Shown here one piece after another: positions 18,133 to 27,889 of a stretch of DNA of 64,000 nt (its first letter is position 1; the number at the start of each line of letters is the position of its first letter). The translations under genes were made by a program, and so were the position numbers. The notes under the pieces were generated by a model that searched no databases, was not told the origin of the DNA, and saw only the letters and a list, made by a program, of their open reading frames with translations. Origin of the DNA: Mucilaginibacter oryzae (lineage in GTDB: Bacteria; Bacteroidota; Bacteroidia; Sphingobacteriales; Sphingobacteriaceae); the NCBI RefSeq assembly GCF_003148845.1, contig NZ_QGHA01000002.1:666974-730973 (forward strand). The letters run 5' to 3'.

Positions 18133-18609
18133 ATGAAAAAGATATTTTTAACAATTGCAACTGCAGCTTTATTTACTGTTAACGCTTTCGCCGATGGCGG
18201 CAAAAAATCAGACGGCGGTACTAACGTTTCTTACATCGCGCTTCATGGCTTTACCGCTGATTTCGCTGACGCTACAGACGTTACCTGGACTGTAACCAAA
18301 AACACTCAAAAAGCTACTTTCACTGTTGACGGCGTTCAGAAAACCGCTTTCTACAACCTGCAAGGTGAGTTTTTAGGTACAACTCAACGTGTTGACAACA
18401 AAGCTATCCCTGCAAAAGCCCTTGCTCAAATTAACAAAGAGTACAAAGGTTACAACGTGGGTGAAGTAATTGTTTACCAGGCTAACACCGAGATCAACGA
18501 CAGCATTGAGCCAACTTCATACTTTGTTGACCTGAAAAGCGATAACCACGAAGTGTTGGTAAGGATCACTCAGCAAGCTAACATTGAGTTTTTCCAACAA
18601 GTAAAATAA
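18133..18609 (+). CDS. Small secreted protein, probably highly expressed, unknown function
   Basis: The product is 158 aa with a clear signal peptide (MKKIFLTIATAALFTVNAFA). The mature protein has a segment around VTWTVTKNTQKATFTVDGVQKTAFYN that resembles PepSY-like/DUF2874 proteins, in which VxW...FxxxG..y..y.d..G repeats occur, but the match is loose. Codon choice differs from neighbours: GCT, AAC, ACT and GTT dominate, a bias typical of abundant proteins. It has its own perfect -7 box and a strong symmetric terminator, so it is a monocistronic unit. Function is unknown; a periplasmic or surface protein is likely. Confidence 0.8.
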   Translation: MKKIFLTIATAALFTVNAFADGGKKSDGGTNVSYIALHGFTADFADATDVTWTVTKNTQKATFTVDGVQKTAFYNLQGEFLGTTQRVDNKAIPAKALAQINKEYKGYNVGEVIVYQANTEINDSIEPTSYFVDLKSDNHEVLVRITQQANIEFFQQVK

Positions 18610-18624
18610 TTCGTTCAGTAACGA

Positions 18625-18669
18625 GCATAAAAAAAGCCGTTCCGATACCGGGAACGGCTTTTTTTATGC
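18625..18669. terminator. Symmetric strong terminator
   Basis: GCATAAAAAAAGCCGTTCC-gatacc-GGGAACGGCTTTTTTTATGC pairs over its whole length, including the A and T runs. It can act in both directions. Confidence 0.92.
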
Positions 18670-18764
18670 TTAAAAATCAAACTTTTATCAACGTAATAGG
18701 CCGTTTGTTAAAACAAAACGGGCTTTTTAGCCTTTAATTAACTATTAATCAACATTTATATGAT

Positions 18765-20972
18765 ATGCCTAAAACAATAATTGTATCAAACCGATTGCCG
18801 GTTAAAATCTCAAAGGTTGACGATGTTTATCACTCATCTCCAAGCGAGGGCGGACTTGCAACAGGTTTAGGTTCAATATATAAACAGGGCGATAACGTAT
18901 GGATAGGGTGGCCAGGGGTTGAGATCAGCGCCCCGGAGGACCGCGATCAGATTACAGCCGAATTAAGGGATTTAAGCCTTATCCCTGTTTTTTTAGATCA
19001 GGAAGAGATCAATCAATATTATGAGGGTTTTAGCAACGAGGTGCTTTGGCCTGTTTTTCATTATTACGCCTCAACCTATGCGGCCTATAAACAATCAAAC
19101 TGGGATTATTACCAGGCAGTAAATAAAAAATTCAGAGACATGATCCTCAGCGTTGCCCAGCCCGGCGATGTAATCTGGATTCATGATTATCAATTGTTAT
19201 TGCTGCCTGAATTGGTACGCAGTGAAATGCCCGATGTTTCCATTGGCTTTTTCCTTCATATTCCATTTCCATCCAATGAGATGTTCAGGCTGATCCCCTG
19301 GCGTGCCGAATTGTTGCAGGGGATGTTGGGGGCCGATCTGATAGGCTTTCATACTTTTGATGATGTTCGCCATTTCCTTGGCTCGGCAACACGTCTGCTC
19401 CCGGTAACGTCAAATGCCAATATCATCAGCAATGGCGAACGGTCGGTTGTTGTTGAATCGTTCCCGATGGGAATTGATGAGCAAAAATATGCCTCGCTGC
19501 CCCTTCAGGAGGAAGTGAAGCAGCAGATTGATCTTGTTAAGGAGAGTTTTAAAGGTAAAAAACTCATCCTTTCAATTGATAGGCTGGACTATAGTAAGGG
19601 CATCCTGCAACGTCTGGAGGCCTTTGAGCTATTTCTTAAAATGTGCCCCGAGTGCAAGGAACACATCACCTTGTATATGATTGTTGTGCCATCGCGCGAT
19701 ACCGTACCTCAATATGCGCACCTCCGTGATGAGATCGACAAAAAGGTAGGTAAAATAAATGCCCTTTACCGTACTATCGACTGGAGCCCTGTACATTACT
19801 ATTACCGCTCATTCCCCATTGAAACACTATCGGCATTGTACTACTCGGCGGATGTTTGCCTGGTTACCCCCATGCGCGATGGTATGAACCTGGTAAGCAA
19901 AGAGTACGTAGCCAGCAGGATTAATAATGATGGTGTATTGATTATGAGCGAAATGGCAGGATCATCTAAAGAGTTGATAGATGCTATTATAGTAAACCCT
20001 AACAATACCGGCGAGGTGTGCCGCGCTATATTGCAGGCCATCAATATGAAACCTGAAGAACAGCGCCGCCGCATGGTTCCGATGAGGCAGCTGGTAGCTA
20101 AATTCAATACATCACATTGGGTTAAAATTTTTATGGATAGATTGAAGGAGGTGAAACTGATGCAGCGGTCGCTCCAGGCGCGCCATGTAAGCAACACTAC
20201 CGAGCAAAGCATTATTAACCGTTATATTAAAACTAAAAAGCGTATCATATTTTTAGATTATGATGGTACGCTGGTAAACTTCAAATCGAATATAGAGCAG
20301 GCAAGCCCCGACAAGGAGTTGTATCAAATTATTAATAAACTGGCAGAAGATCCTGCCAATCAGTTGGTTTTAATAAGCGGCAGAAAGCATGAAAATCTTG
20401 ATGACTGGTTTAAGGACAATGATATTTACCTTATTGCCGAACATGGCTCGTGGTTTAAGCAGCAAGGTACATCATGGCATAAAATAGGTGGCCTGAGCGA
20501 CCAGTGGAAGCAGGACATCTACCCGATACTGGAAACATACGTTGACCGTACACCCGGCTCATTCATCGAAGAAAAAACATATTCGCTGGTTTGGCATTAC
20601 CGTAAGGCCCAGGCAGGTCTTGGCGAACTGAGAGCCAACGAGTTGATGAACAATCTTAAGTATCTTGCAAGTGATAAAGGCTTACAACTGCTGGCGGGTG
20701 ATAAAGTACTGGAAGTGAAGAATATGGATATCAACAAAGGTAAAGCAGCTTTAACACTAACTGAAGGGAAAGACTATGATTTTGTTATTGCCTTTGGCGA
20801 CGATTATACAGATGAAGATATATTTAAGGCCCTGCCCGAAAGCGCTATAACTATTAAGGTAGGCAGTAACTTATCCGCAGCGAAATTTTACCTGCGTAAC
20901 CCGGCCGAGGTTAGAAAACTGCTCACCAGTTTTGCCAGGCATACCCCGGCCGAAGTGGAATTAGAAAAATAG
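18765..20972 (+). CDS. Trehalose-6-phosphate synthase/phosphatase fusion (OtsA-OtsB)
   Basis: The 735-aa product joins both steps of trehalose synthesis. Residues 1-480 are the GT20 synthase with SNRLPVKISKV, GGLATGLGSIYK, WIHDYQLLLLP, HIPFPSNEMFR and the donor-site region RDGMNLVSKEYVA. Residues about 490-730 are a HAD-type trehalose phosphatase with IIFLDYDGTLVNFKS, LISGRKHENLDDW and AFGDDYTDEDIF. Fused enzymes of this layout are common in Bacteroidota. Trehalose protects against desiccation and osmotic stress. The gene is monocistronic between two terminators. Confidence 0.95.
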   Translation: MPKTIIVSNRLPVKISKVDDVYHSSPSEGGLATGLGSIYKQGDNVWIGWPGVEISAPEDRDQITAELRDLSLIPVFLDQEEINQYYEGFSNEVLWPVFHYYASTYAAYKQSNWDYYQAVNKKFRDMILSVAQPGDVIWIHDYQLLLLPELVRSEMPDVSIGFFLHIPFPSNEMFRLIPWRAELLQGMLGADLIGFHTFDDVRHFLGSATRLLPVTSNANIISNGERSVVVESFPMGIDEQKYASLPLQEEVKQQIDLVKESFKGKKLILSIDRLDYSKGILQRLEAFELFLKMCPECKEHITLYMIVVPSRDTVPQYAHLRDEIDKKVGKINALYRTIDWSPVHYYYRSFPIETLSALYYSADVCLVTPMRDGMNLVSKEYVASRINNDGVLIMSEMAGSSKELIDAIIVNPNNTGEVCRAILQAINMKPEEQRRRMVPMRQLVAKFNTSHWVKIFMDRLKEVKLMQRSLQARHVSNTTEQSIINRYIKTKKRIIFLDYDGTLVNFKSNIEQASPDKELYQIINKLAEDPANQLVLISGRKHENLDDWFKDNDIYLIAEHGSWFKQQGTSWHKIGGLSDQWKQDIYPILETYVDRTPGSFIEEKTYSLVWHYRKAQAGLGELRANELMNNLKYLASDKGLQLLAGDKVLEVKNMDINKGKAALTLTEGKDYDFVIAFGDDYTDEDIFKALPESAITIKVGSNLSAAKFYLRNPAEVRKLLTSFARHTPAEVELEK

Positions 20973-21024
20973 ATTTGGTTTTCGTATCAACTAAAGTTTC
21001 ATTGTCAGTTACACAATAATTAAT

Positions 21025-21056
21025 GATGCCCACGGTTTAGCCGCGGGCATTTTTTA
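21025..21056 (+). terminator. Terminator of the trehalose gene
   Basis: ATGCCCaCGG-TTTAG-CCGcGGGCATTTTTT; stem with T-run, 53 nt after the stop codon. Confidence 0.85.
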
Positions 21057-21085
21057 TATTCGGCCTGTAATAATATAACCTGATT

Positions 21086-21931
21086 ATGAAGAAAGTCTGC
21101 CTGCTTGTACTTGCATCAACATTAGTTACACTTGCCGCATATGCTCAAACCCCAACTTATAAAGTTTATAGTGTAAAATTCGCGGAATCGGGTTATCCTT
21201 TTAAAGTGTCGGATTGGGCGCTGAACGGATCTAACGAACCTGTTAAAATTGATTTTATGGTTTGGCTGATCAGAGGGAGCAATGGTAAAAACATATTAGT
21301 TGATGCCGGCTTTCTGGGTGATATTGAAGATGCTAAAGATTTTCAGCTTAAAACCTACCGGCGCCCCGACTCGGCGCTGCTAAAACTGGGTGTAAAACCC
21401 GGTGATATAACCGATATTATTTTAAGCCATCCGCATTGGGACCACATCGACGGCCTGGGGCTTTTCCCCAATGCAACAGTATGGATGCAAAAACAGGATT
21501 ATGAGTTTTTTACAGGGGCAGCCTGGCAAAAGCCGGGCGAAGCGGGAGGCTTTGCAAAACGCGACGTGATAAATGCTGTCAATTTAAACCTGGCCGGCAG
21601 GCTTAAACTGGTTGATGGCGATGATAAAGAAATAATTAAAGGAATGCGGGTGTATACGGGATCGAGGCATACCTATAATTCGCAATATGTGCTGGTTAAT
21701 ACAGGTAGCAACAAAGTAATCCTCGCATCAGATAACATCTGGGTTTATTACAGCCTGCAACACCTTGTCCCGTCTTCAGCAGGCGGCACCCTCGACCCGG
21801 CGGGATATGTAAAAGCAATGGAACGCATGAAAACACTTGTTGGCAACCCTAAATTTATTATCCCTGGTCACGATGACAGACAAATGGAGATTTTCCCGAA
21901 GGTTGCTGAGGATATTGTAGAGATCAGGTAG
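21086..21931 (+). CDS. Exported MBL-fold hydrolase, lactonase (AiiA/AttM)-like
   Basis: The product is 281 aa with a signal peptide (LLVLASTLVTLAAYAQ). The metal-binding motif HPHWDHIDG is at about residues 114-122, with later metal ligands in GSRHTYNSQYVL, ASDNIW and PGHDDR. The preceding MVWLIRGSNGKNILVDAGFLG and the overall order are those of the N-acyl-homoserine lactonase group of metallo-beta-lactamase folds. A lactonase or a related ester hydrolase acting in the periplasm is likely, but substrate cannot be assigned; many relatives are not quorum quenchers. Confidence 0.8.
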   Translation: MKKVCLLVLASTLVTLAAYAQTPTYKVYSVKFAESGYPFKVSDWALNGSNEPVKIDFMVWLIRGSNGKNILVDAGFLGDIEDAKDFQLKTYRRPDSALLKLGVKPGDITDIILSHPHWDHIDGLGLFPNATVWMQKQDYEFFTGAAWQKPGEAGGFAKRDVINAVNLNLAGRLKLVDGDDKEIIKGMRVYTGSRHTYNSQYVLVNTGSNKVILASDNIWVYYSLQHLVPSSAGGTLDPAGYVKAMERMKTLVGNPKFIIPGHDDRQMEIFPKVAEDIVEIR

Positions 21932-22035
21932 GAGCGGGCGCTTTACAGAGTAGTCAGACAGAGGAGGACAGTTTACTTACCTCATTACTTTAGTTTAGGC
22001 AAACCAATTATATCATCGCCTTACAAAATTAAGAT

Positions 22036-24684
22036 ATGAAGCCTGCCGCCATTATTGCCTGTTTTTTCCTGCTGTTTCGCAAAAACGGTTTAGCACAGTT
22101 AAACGTTACTAACCTGTTAACCGAAGCGCAAAAAGATCCCATTAGTGTTGACGCTGCCCGTCCCCGTTTTAGCTGGCAAATAGTCCCGGAACAAGGCAAA
22201 ACAGGCTTTCAGTCTGCTTATGAAATTGAGGTTGATACCATCAGCACGAACAATGGTGGCTATGTTAAACTCTGGTCGGGCGGTAAGGTAACATCCGGGC
22301 AATCATTATATATTCCATACGGCGGAAAGCAGCTGAAATCCGGCCGTTCCTATTTTTGGAAAGTACGGGTTTGGGATGAAAAAGGAAACCCTTCACCATG
22401 GAGCGGATTTGCTTCCTGGAAAATGGGTCTTTTATCATCCGCGGATTGGAAAGCCAAATGGATCAGTCCGTCATCTAACGGCCCTGTACCATTGTTACGC
22501 GCCACGGTTTCATTAAACAAGGAAATAAAGGAGGCTACTGCCTATATCACCTCATACGGGTTTTACGAGGCGAGGATCAACGGAAAAAAGGTTGGCGACG
22601 CTTACCTTACCCCGGGGTGGACCAGTTACACTAAACGCCTCCAATACCAGGCTTATGATGTTAAGGATTTGCTAAAGCAAGGTGAAAACGCGGTTGGCGT
22701 AACTTTAGGAAATGGCTGGTATAGGAGTCCGCTGGGGCCGGTTGCACCCCGGGCCGATTTTTATGGAAAAGAACTGGCGCTTTTGCTGCAGATAAAAGTG
22801 GTGTATGCCGATGGTACAGAGAGGCTGATTGTTTCTGATGAAAGCTGGAAATCATCGACAGGCGCGGTACGCTTTGCCGAAATTTATAATGGCTGTATTA
22901 TTGATACCCGGCTTGAGCAAAAAGGATGGGATAAGGCAGGTTTTGACGACCGCGAATGGAAAAGTGTAAAAGTACAATCTTACAGCAACAATAACCTTGT
23001 AGCTACCGTTAACGAGCCTGTGCGGCAGCATGAAACTTTTAAACCGCTTAAAATCAGCACCACGCCCAGGGGTGAAAAGATAATTGATTTCGGCCAGAAC
23101 CTGGTGGGGTGGGTACGGGTAACTGTAAAAGGCCAGGCGGGCGATTCGATCCGGATATCACACGCCGAGGTGCTGGATAAGCCCGGTAACTTTTATACTG
23201 AAAACCTGCGCTCGGCCAAAGCTCAGAATATTTACATTTTAAACGACGGAGAAAAGCATACCTTCGAACCGCAGTTTACCTGGCAGGGCTTCAGGTACAT
23301 TAAAGTGGAGGGAATTAAAGGTGATTTAAACCCTGATGATTTTACGGCCATTGCCTTATACTCAGATATGAAGGTTACCGGCAGTTTCTCTTGCTCAAAT
23401 CCGATGCTTAACCAGCTGCAGCATAACATACAGTGGGGGCAAAAGGGCAACTTTTTAGATGTGCCTACCGATTGCCCCCAACGTGATGAACGTTTGGGTT
23501 GGACAGGAGATGCCCAGGTTTTTTCGCGCACGGCAGCCTTTAATATGAACGTGCATAACTTTTTTACCAAATGGCTTAAAGATGTGGCTGCCGATCAGTA
23601 CCCGAGCGGCAGTGTGCCATATGTTGTTCCGGATATTTTTAAAACGGGCACCAACGAGGTTGGCGGAAGCGCCGGCTGGGGAGATGTAGCCACCATTTTA
23701 CCCTGGACGGTTTATACAGCTTATGGCGATAAGCAGGTACTGGAAACCCAATACCAAAGCATGAAAGCCTGGGTTGATTTTATCACCAGGCAAAGCCGCA
23801 ATAACTTGTGGGCTACCGGCAATCACTTTGGCGATTGGCTGTTTTACAGTGTAAACGACGACAGGGACGGCATATCGGCCATTACCAGTAAATACCTGAT
23901 AGCACAGTGCTTTTACGCGCGCTCAACTCAAATTTTACTCAATAGCGCCAGGCTTTTAAATAAAAAAGCCGACGAACAATTTTACACCCAACTGTTGCAA
24001 AAAATTAAAAACGCATATCTGCGCGAATATGTTACCCCTAACGGACTGATTTCGTCGGATACCCAAACCGCCTATGTGATTGCGCTTGAGTTTGATATGC
24101 TGCCCGCAAACCTGCGGCAACAAGCTGCAGACAGGCTGGTTAAAAACATTAAGTTGTATAATTATCACCTTACTACAGGCTTTTTAGGTACACCGTATTT
24201 ATGTGATGTATTAAGTAAATTTAATCATGCTGACGTTGCCTATAAACTATTGTTGCAGGATACCTATCCGTCGTGGCTGTATCCTATCAAAGCCGGTGCC
24301 ACCACTATCTGGGAAAGGTGGGATGGTATCCGGACTGATGGTAGCTTTGAGGAAGCATCCATGAACTCTTATAATCATTATGCTTATGGCGCTATCGGCG
24401 ACTGGATGTATCAAAATATAGCGGGTATACAAGCGGCGGAAGCAGGTTATAAAAAGATCATCATTAAACCGCTTATAGGCGGCAACCTTACCTGGGCCGA
24501 AGCCGGTTACGATTGCCCTTACGGCCGTATCAGCAGCAAATGGAAGATAGAGGCAGGTAAACTCGACCTCGTTGTTACTATACCGCCAAACACCACTGCC
24601 GATATATTTGTGCCCGACGCGCGGGGGAAAACCTATCAAAAGTATTCGGTGCAAAGCGGGGTGCATCATTACAGCAGGCAGTAA
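22036..24684 (+). CDS. Alpha-L-rhamnosidase, GH78
   Basis: The product is 882 aa with a signal peptide (AIIACFFLLFRKNGLAQ). The order is an N-terminal Fn3-like domain (about 25-130), a carbohydrate-binding-like beta domain (GFYEARINGKKVGDAYLTPGW), a beta-sandwich and an (alpha/alpha)6 barrel. The barrel holds the GH78 signature VPTDCPQRDERLGWTGDA (about 475-492) with the catalytic acidic residues. The C-terminal segment AGYDCPYGRISSKWK is typical. It cleaves terminal rhamnose from plant or bacterial polysaccharides. No SusC/SusD pair is adjacent, so this is an isolated enzyme facing a propeller-type regulator gene (convergent, 11 nt apart). Confidence 0.93.
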   Translation: MKPAAIIACFFLLFRKNGLAQLNVTNLLTEAQKDPISVDAARPRFSWQIVPEQGKTGFQSAYEIEVDTISTNNGGYVKLWSGGKVTSGQSLYIPYGGKQLKSGRSYFWKVRVWDEKGNPSPWSGFASWKMGLLSSADWKAKWISPSSNGPVPLLRATVSLNKEIKEATAYITSYGFYEARINGKKVGDAYLTPGWTSYTKRLQYQAYDVKDLLKQGENAVGVTLGNGWYRSPLGPVAPRADFYGKELALLLQIKVVYADGTERLIVSDESWKSSTGAVRFAEIYNGCIIDTRLEQKGWDKAGFDDREWKSVKVQSYSNNNLVATVNEPVRQHETFKPLKISTTPRGEKIIDFGQNLVGWVRVTVKGQAGDSIRISHAEVLDKPGNFYTENLRSAKAQNIYILNDGEKHTFEPQFTWQGFRYIKVEGIKGDLNPDDFTAIALYSDMKVTGSFSCSNPMLNQLQHNIQWGQKGNFLDVPTDCPQRDERLGWTGDAQVFSRTAAFNMNVHNFFTKWLKDVAADQYPSGSVPYVVPDIFKTGTNEVGGSAGWGDVATILPWTVYTAYGDKQVLETQYQSMKAWVDFITRQSRNNLWATGNHFGDWLFYSVNDDRDGISAITSKYLIAQCFYARSTQILLNSARLLNKKADEQFYTQLLQKIKNAYLREYVTPNGLISSDTQTAYVIALEFDMLPANLRQQAADRLVKNIKLYNYHLTTGFLGTPYLCDVLSKFNHADVAYKLLLQDTYPSWLYPIKAGATTIWERWDGIRTDGSFEEASMNSYNHYAYGAIGDWMYQNIAGIQAAEAGYKKIIIKPLIGGNLTWAEAGYDCPYGRISSKWKIEAGKLDLVVTIPPNTTADIFVPDARGKTYQKYSVQSGVHHYSRQ

Positions 24685-24695
24685 TAACGTTACCG

Positions 24696-27608
24696 CTATT
24701 TGGTAACCTCTATCAGGAAATCGTACAGGTTGGTTTCGGTGGATAGCTGTAGCTTTTTTCGTACCCGGTAACGGCTGATCTCGACACCTTTTAACGAAAT
24801 ATTGAGCAGTTGCGCTATCTCTTTGGATGACAGGTTTAGCCGTAGATAAGCGCACAGCTTCAGGTCGGTTGAACTCAGGCCAGGGAATTTAGCCTTCATG
24901 GTGCTTAAAAAGTTATTGTGAACCTGGTCGAAATACAGTGCGAAATTATCCCAATCACCTTCATTCTTTTCGGTATCGCTCAGTAATTTAAATACGCTCC
25001 TGAATTGGTACGAGGCATCGGGGATATTTAGTTTTTTGATCAGTACCATCAACTCATCTTTGATATTGAGCATCAGCTTGCCGCGATCAACCATCTGCAT
25101 CGTCAACGTAGCGAGTTCTTTATTTTTATAGTTGAGTTCGGCCTCCAGCTTATCGTTTTTCAAGGCCATAATCTCTTTATCATTCCTGTCAAGTTCCAGG
25201 CTATGCAGGTAGCTTAGGCGTTTTTGTTCTTCCTCATGCTTTTGCCGCTGCAACTCGAAACGTTTTTGCTGATATTTTATACCGATATAAACCATGCAGG
25301 CAAAAATCGCAAAATAGGCAATGTAGGCCCATATGGTTTGATACCATGCCGGTTCAACAATAAACGCATAATTAACAGGCGCCGATGCCGCGCCTAAATT
25401 GTTTCGTGCCCTTACCGAAAACGTGTAGGTTCCATAAGGCAGGTTGGTGTAATCTTTTTCGGTTTTAACAGACCATTTAGACCATTCCTGATCAAAGCCT
25501 ATCAGTTTATAAGTGAACTCTACGTTGCTTTTTTGGGCATAAAGCGTAGAGGTATATTCAAAATGAAATGAACTCCATTGGTTGGAAAGGCTTACCATTT
25601 GTTCAGCGCTTTGGGCCGATGTAATCTGGTTCCCTTTAACAAAATACCCGCCAAAAATAACACTGTCCTTTTCGGCAATGGCTTTTACCGAGGTCAGTAA
25701 AACGTTCAGTTTGTTTTCTGATGATACGTACTGGCGATAGTTTAAGTGAAATACGCCGTTATTCGAACCGATGAAAATGTTCTTCTGATCGTGCGGGTAA
25801 ATATATTCTGCACCTTTAACCGTCTGTCCGGCAAGTTCCGGGAAGTAGATTACCGTGTAAGGTTTACCTGCCGGTTTTTTGCTGAAATCAATAACCCCTA
25901 CGCGCTGATTACTGATAAACCAGACATTGCCTTTGTCATCTTCGGTTAAGTATTCTACTCTTGCATCTGCAAAAATTGGTTTATAAAACGGCGATTTGCC
26001 GAAGGTATCCTTATTGGCATCGTATTCATACACTCCTTTTTCTGTAGCGGCTATTATTCTACCTTTAATAAAATATACGTGGTTATTAAGCGCAGAAGGG
26101 AGCCCGTTTTTTTCGCTATACCGGGTAAAAGCGCTTACTTTCTTTTTGTTTGCCGATAACTGCACTTTGAAGATGCCCCTATAGGGATGCGTAGCCCAGA
26201 TCTGATTGCTGTTATCGAGTGCGAGGTTGCCTAAGGATTCATAAATGCCATCTATTTTACCTTCAAAGCTGAAATTTGCGTTATTATACTTCAACAGCTG
26301 GAAACCTGTATAAGTACCGGCCACAATATCCGGCGATGCCGGAAATGCCTTTAACATCCACGCGCCCGGCCCCGGGGTGATTGCTTTTGCAACGTTGTTA
26401 TTAACCTGTAATACACCATCCTGGTGGCCCGCCAATAAGTGCCCCCCGATCTGTGTAAGGCTCATAACCTGGCCCCTGGTGTTTTCCACCTCAGCAAAGG
26501 CTCCGGTTACCATACTGATATCCTTTTGTTGAGGATTTACTGATGCTACATACAAACCGTTGGAGGTACCTATATAAAGTTTATTATTAAAAATACTGAC
26601 CGCGTTGCTCTTTACCTCGTTTTCGCGGTTGGGGTAAATGTGCTTAACGGATGTATTGTAGTTTACAAAATCAAGTCCGTTTTCAAGCCCTATCCAAAGG
26701 TTATGGTCGCTATCAAGCAGCAAGCTGTGTATATTATTGTTTTGTAAGCCCTGCTTGTTCGAAAACTGTTCGATAAGGTTACCCTTATTGTCAATAATGA
26801 ATAAACCCTTTGCCGCTGTACCTATAGCATAACGGTTGTTACTTATTTTTTCGCACAGGTTCACCAGGTCGGTACGCAGCGCTGCATCAATAGCTGTGGG
26901 GGCTTTGTAAAGTTTTGTTCCTGTTAAAAAGAACAAACCATGTTTTCTGGTAGTAACAAGCAGGCTGTCGCGGTTAAATTCAGTAATGCCGGTAACTCTG
27001 ATGTTGGCGGTTGGCTGCTCAATGCAGGCTTGCCAGCGTGTATCCTTAAACTCAACCAACCCTAACTCTTGATCGTGCGCAAACAAGCGCCCTCCAGCCC
27101 GGTGTAACATCATCCATCCCCCCGGGGCGTCGAAGGTGCGCATCACGTTGTTTTTGAGTTCGAAAATGCATTCAATTGTCCTGAAAAAAACCTCATCATG
27201 ATGGATAACGATATCCCAGATATCGGCAAACTGCCGTGCCTTTTGCGGGAGTAATTGTTTGAGCGAATGATATTTCAGGATTCCGGCCTGGTTGGGGAAA
27301 AAATAGCCCACCTCGTCCTGCCCGCCAACATAAATACGGCCAGCGGAGTCAATAGCTACCGACTTGATGGCACTGCGGTTGGGCAGGGGATAGGTTTTCC
27401 AGTAGCTGCCATCAAAACTGAGCAAACCTTCCTCGTTAGCCAGATAAAGCAAGCCGTTTTTGCCTTGTTTGATATCCCAAATCTCGCTGCCTCCATTATA
27501 TTCATTGTGTGTGTAGTTTTTTATGGTAGGCGTACCGAGCGTGTTTTGTGCGGTGGAAGTGCAAATAAAAGCACGTAGAACAAGGATAAAAAGAATGCAC
27601 TTCTTCAT
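24696..27608 (-). CDS. Two-component-propeller / Y_Y_Y sensor with LuxR-type HTH
   Basis: The 970-aa product has a signal peptide (LFILVLRAFICTSTAQ), a periplasmic beta-propeller of about 650 residues with repeated segments such as ITNNKG/GLQNNNIHSLLLDSDHNLWIGLENGL, a Y_Y_Y domain (YKLIGFDQEWSKW, LPYGTYTFSVRARN), one membrane helix (YIAYFAIFACMVYIGI), a coiled coil and a C-terminal LuxR-like helix-turn-helix (LSSKEIAQLLNISLKGVEISRYRVRKKL). It lacks kinase and receiver domains, so signal would pass directly from periplasm to DNA. ATG 27608 was chosen over TTG 27635. Neighbourhood suggests control of carbohydrate genes such as GH78. Confidence 0.9.
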   Translation of the reverse strand: MKKCILFILVLRAFICTSTAQNTLGTPTIKNYTHNEYNGGSEIWDIKQGKNGLLYLANEEGLLSFDGSYWKTYPLPNRSAIKSVAIDSAGRIYVGGQDEVGYFFPNQAGILKYHSLKQLLPQKARQFADIWDIVIHHDEVFFRTIECIFELKNNVMRTFDAPGGWMMLHRAGGRLFAHDQELGLVEFKDTRWQACIEQPTANIRVTGITEFNRDSLLVTTRKHGLFFLTGTKLYKAPTAIDAALRTDLVNLCEKISNNRYAIGTAAKGLFIIDNKGNLIEQFSNKQGLQNNNIHSLLLDSDHNLWIGLENGLDFVNYNTSVKHIYPNRENEVKSNAVSIFNNKLYIGTSNGLYVASVNPQQKDISMVTGAFAEVENTRGQVMSLTQIGGHLLAGHQDGVLQVNNNVAKAITPGPGAWMLKAFPASPDIVAGTYTGFQLLKYNNANFSFEGKIDGIYESLGNLALDNSNQIWATHPYRGIFKVQLSANKKKVSAFTRYSEKNGLPSALNNHVYFIKGRIIAATEKGVYEYDANKDTFGKSPFYKPIFADARVEYLTEDDKGNVWFISNQRVGVIDFSKKPAGKPYTVIYFPELAGQTVKGAEYIYPHDQKNIFIGSNNGVFHLNYRQYVSSENKLNVLLTSVKAIAEKDSVIFGGYFVKGNQITSAQSAEQMVSLSNQWSSFHFEYTSTLYAQKSNVEFTYKLIGFDQEWSKWSVKTEKDYTNLPYGTYTFSVRARNNLGAASAPVNYAFIVEPAWYQTIWAYIAYFAIFACMVYIGIKYQQKRFELQRQKHEEEQKRLSYLHSLELDRNDKEIMALKNDKLEAELNYKNKELATLTMQMVDRGKLMLNIKDELMVLIKKLNIPDASYQFRSVFKLLSDTEKNEGDWDNFALYFDQVHNNFLSTMKAKFPGLSSTDLKLCAYLRLNLSSKEIAQLLNISLKGVEISRYRVRKKLQLSTETNLYDFLIEVTK

Positions 27609-27811
27609 TAACAAATTGCTGTGGCGGTTAAGCAATAACTCAGTTTATAATGCAGGCAGGTTTAATTAACACCAACCCGGTTGCGAGCCGTAAATTAATC
27701 AACATTTTACATAAACTAAATCATAAACAGGCCGAAAATGTTGTTTGTCCGCTGTATTTGCCTCTTTTTAAACCGGCAACCGATTGCTGTAGTGGTATTG
27801 TAGTGTTAGAA

Positions 27812-27865
27812 AATAACCTTTTAAATGGGCAAAAGCTATGCTTTTTGCTCATTTAAAAGGTTATT
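27812..27865 (-). terminator. Long near-perfect hairpin after yeiH
   Basis: AATAACCTTTTAAATGgGCAAAAGC and its complement form about 25 bp around a 3-nt loop, with one mismatch and one bulge. It lies 24 nt downstream of the YeiH stop codon. There is no T-run beyond the stem, so termination, mRNA protection or a small mobile repeat are all possible. Confidence 0.5.
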
Positions 27866-27889
27866 AAGCTCCCTGCCGCAAATGCTTTT

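Noticed and set aside
27650..27856. 68-aa plus-strand ORF after yeiH
   Set aside because: Runs into the hairpin, no family resemblance or ribosome site.
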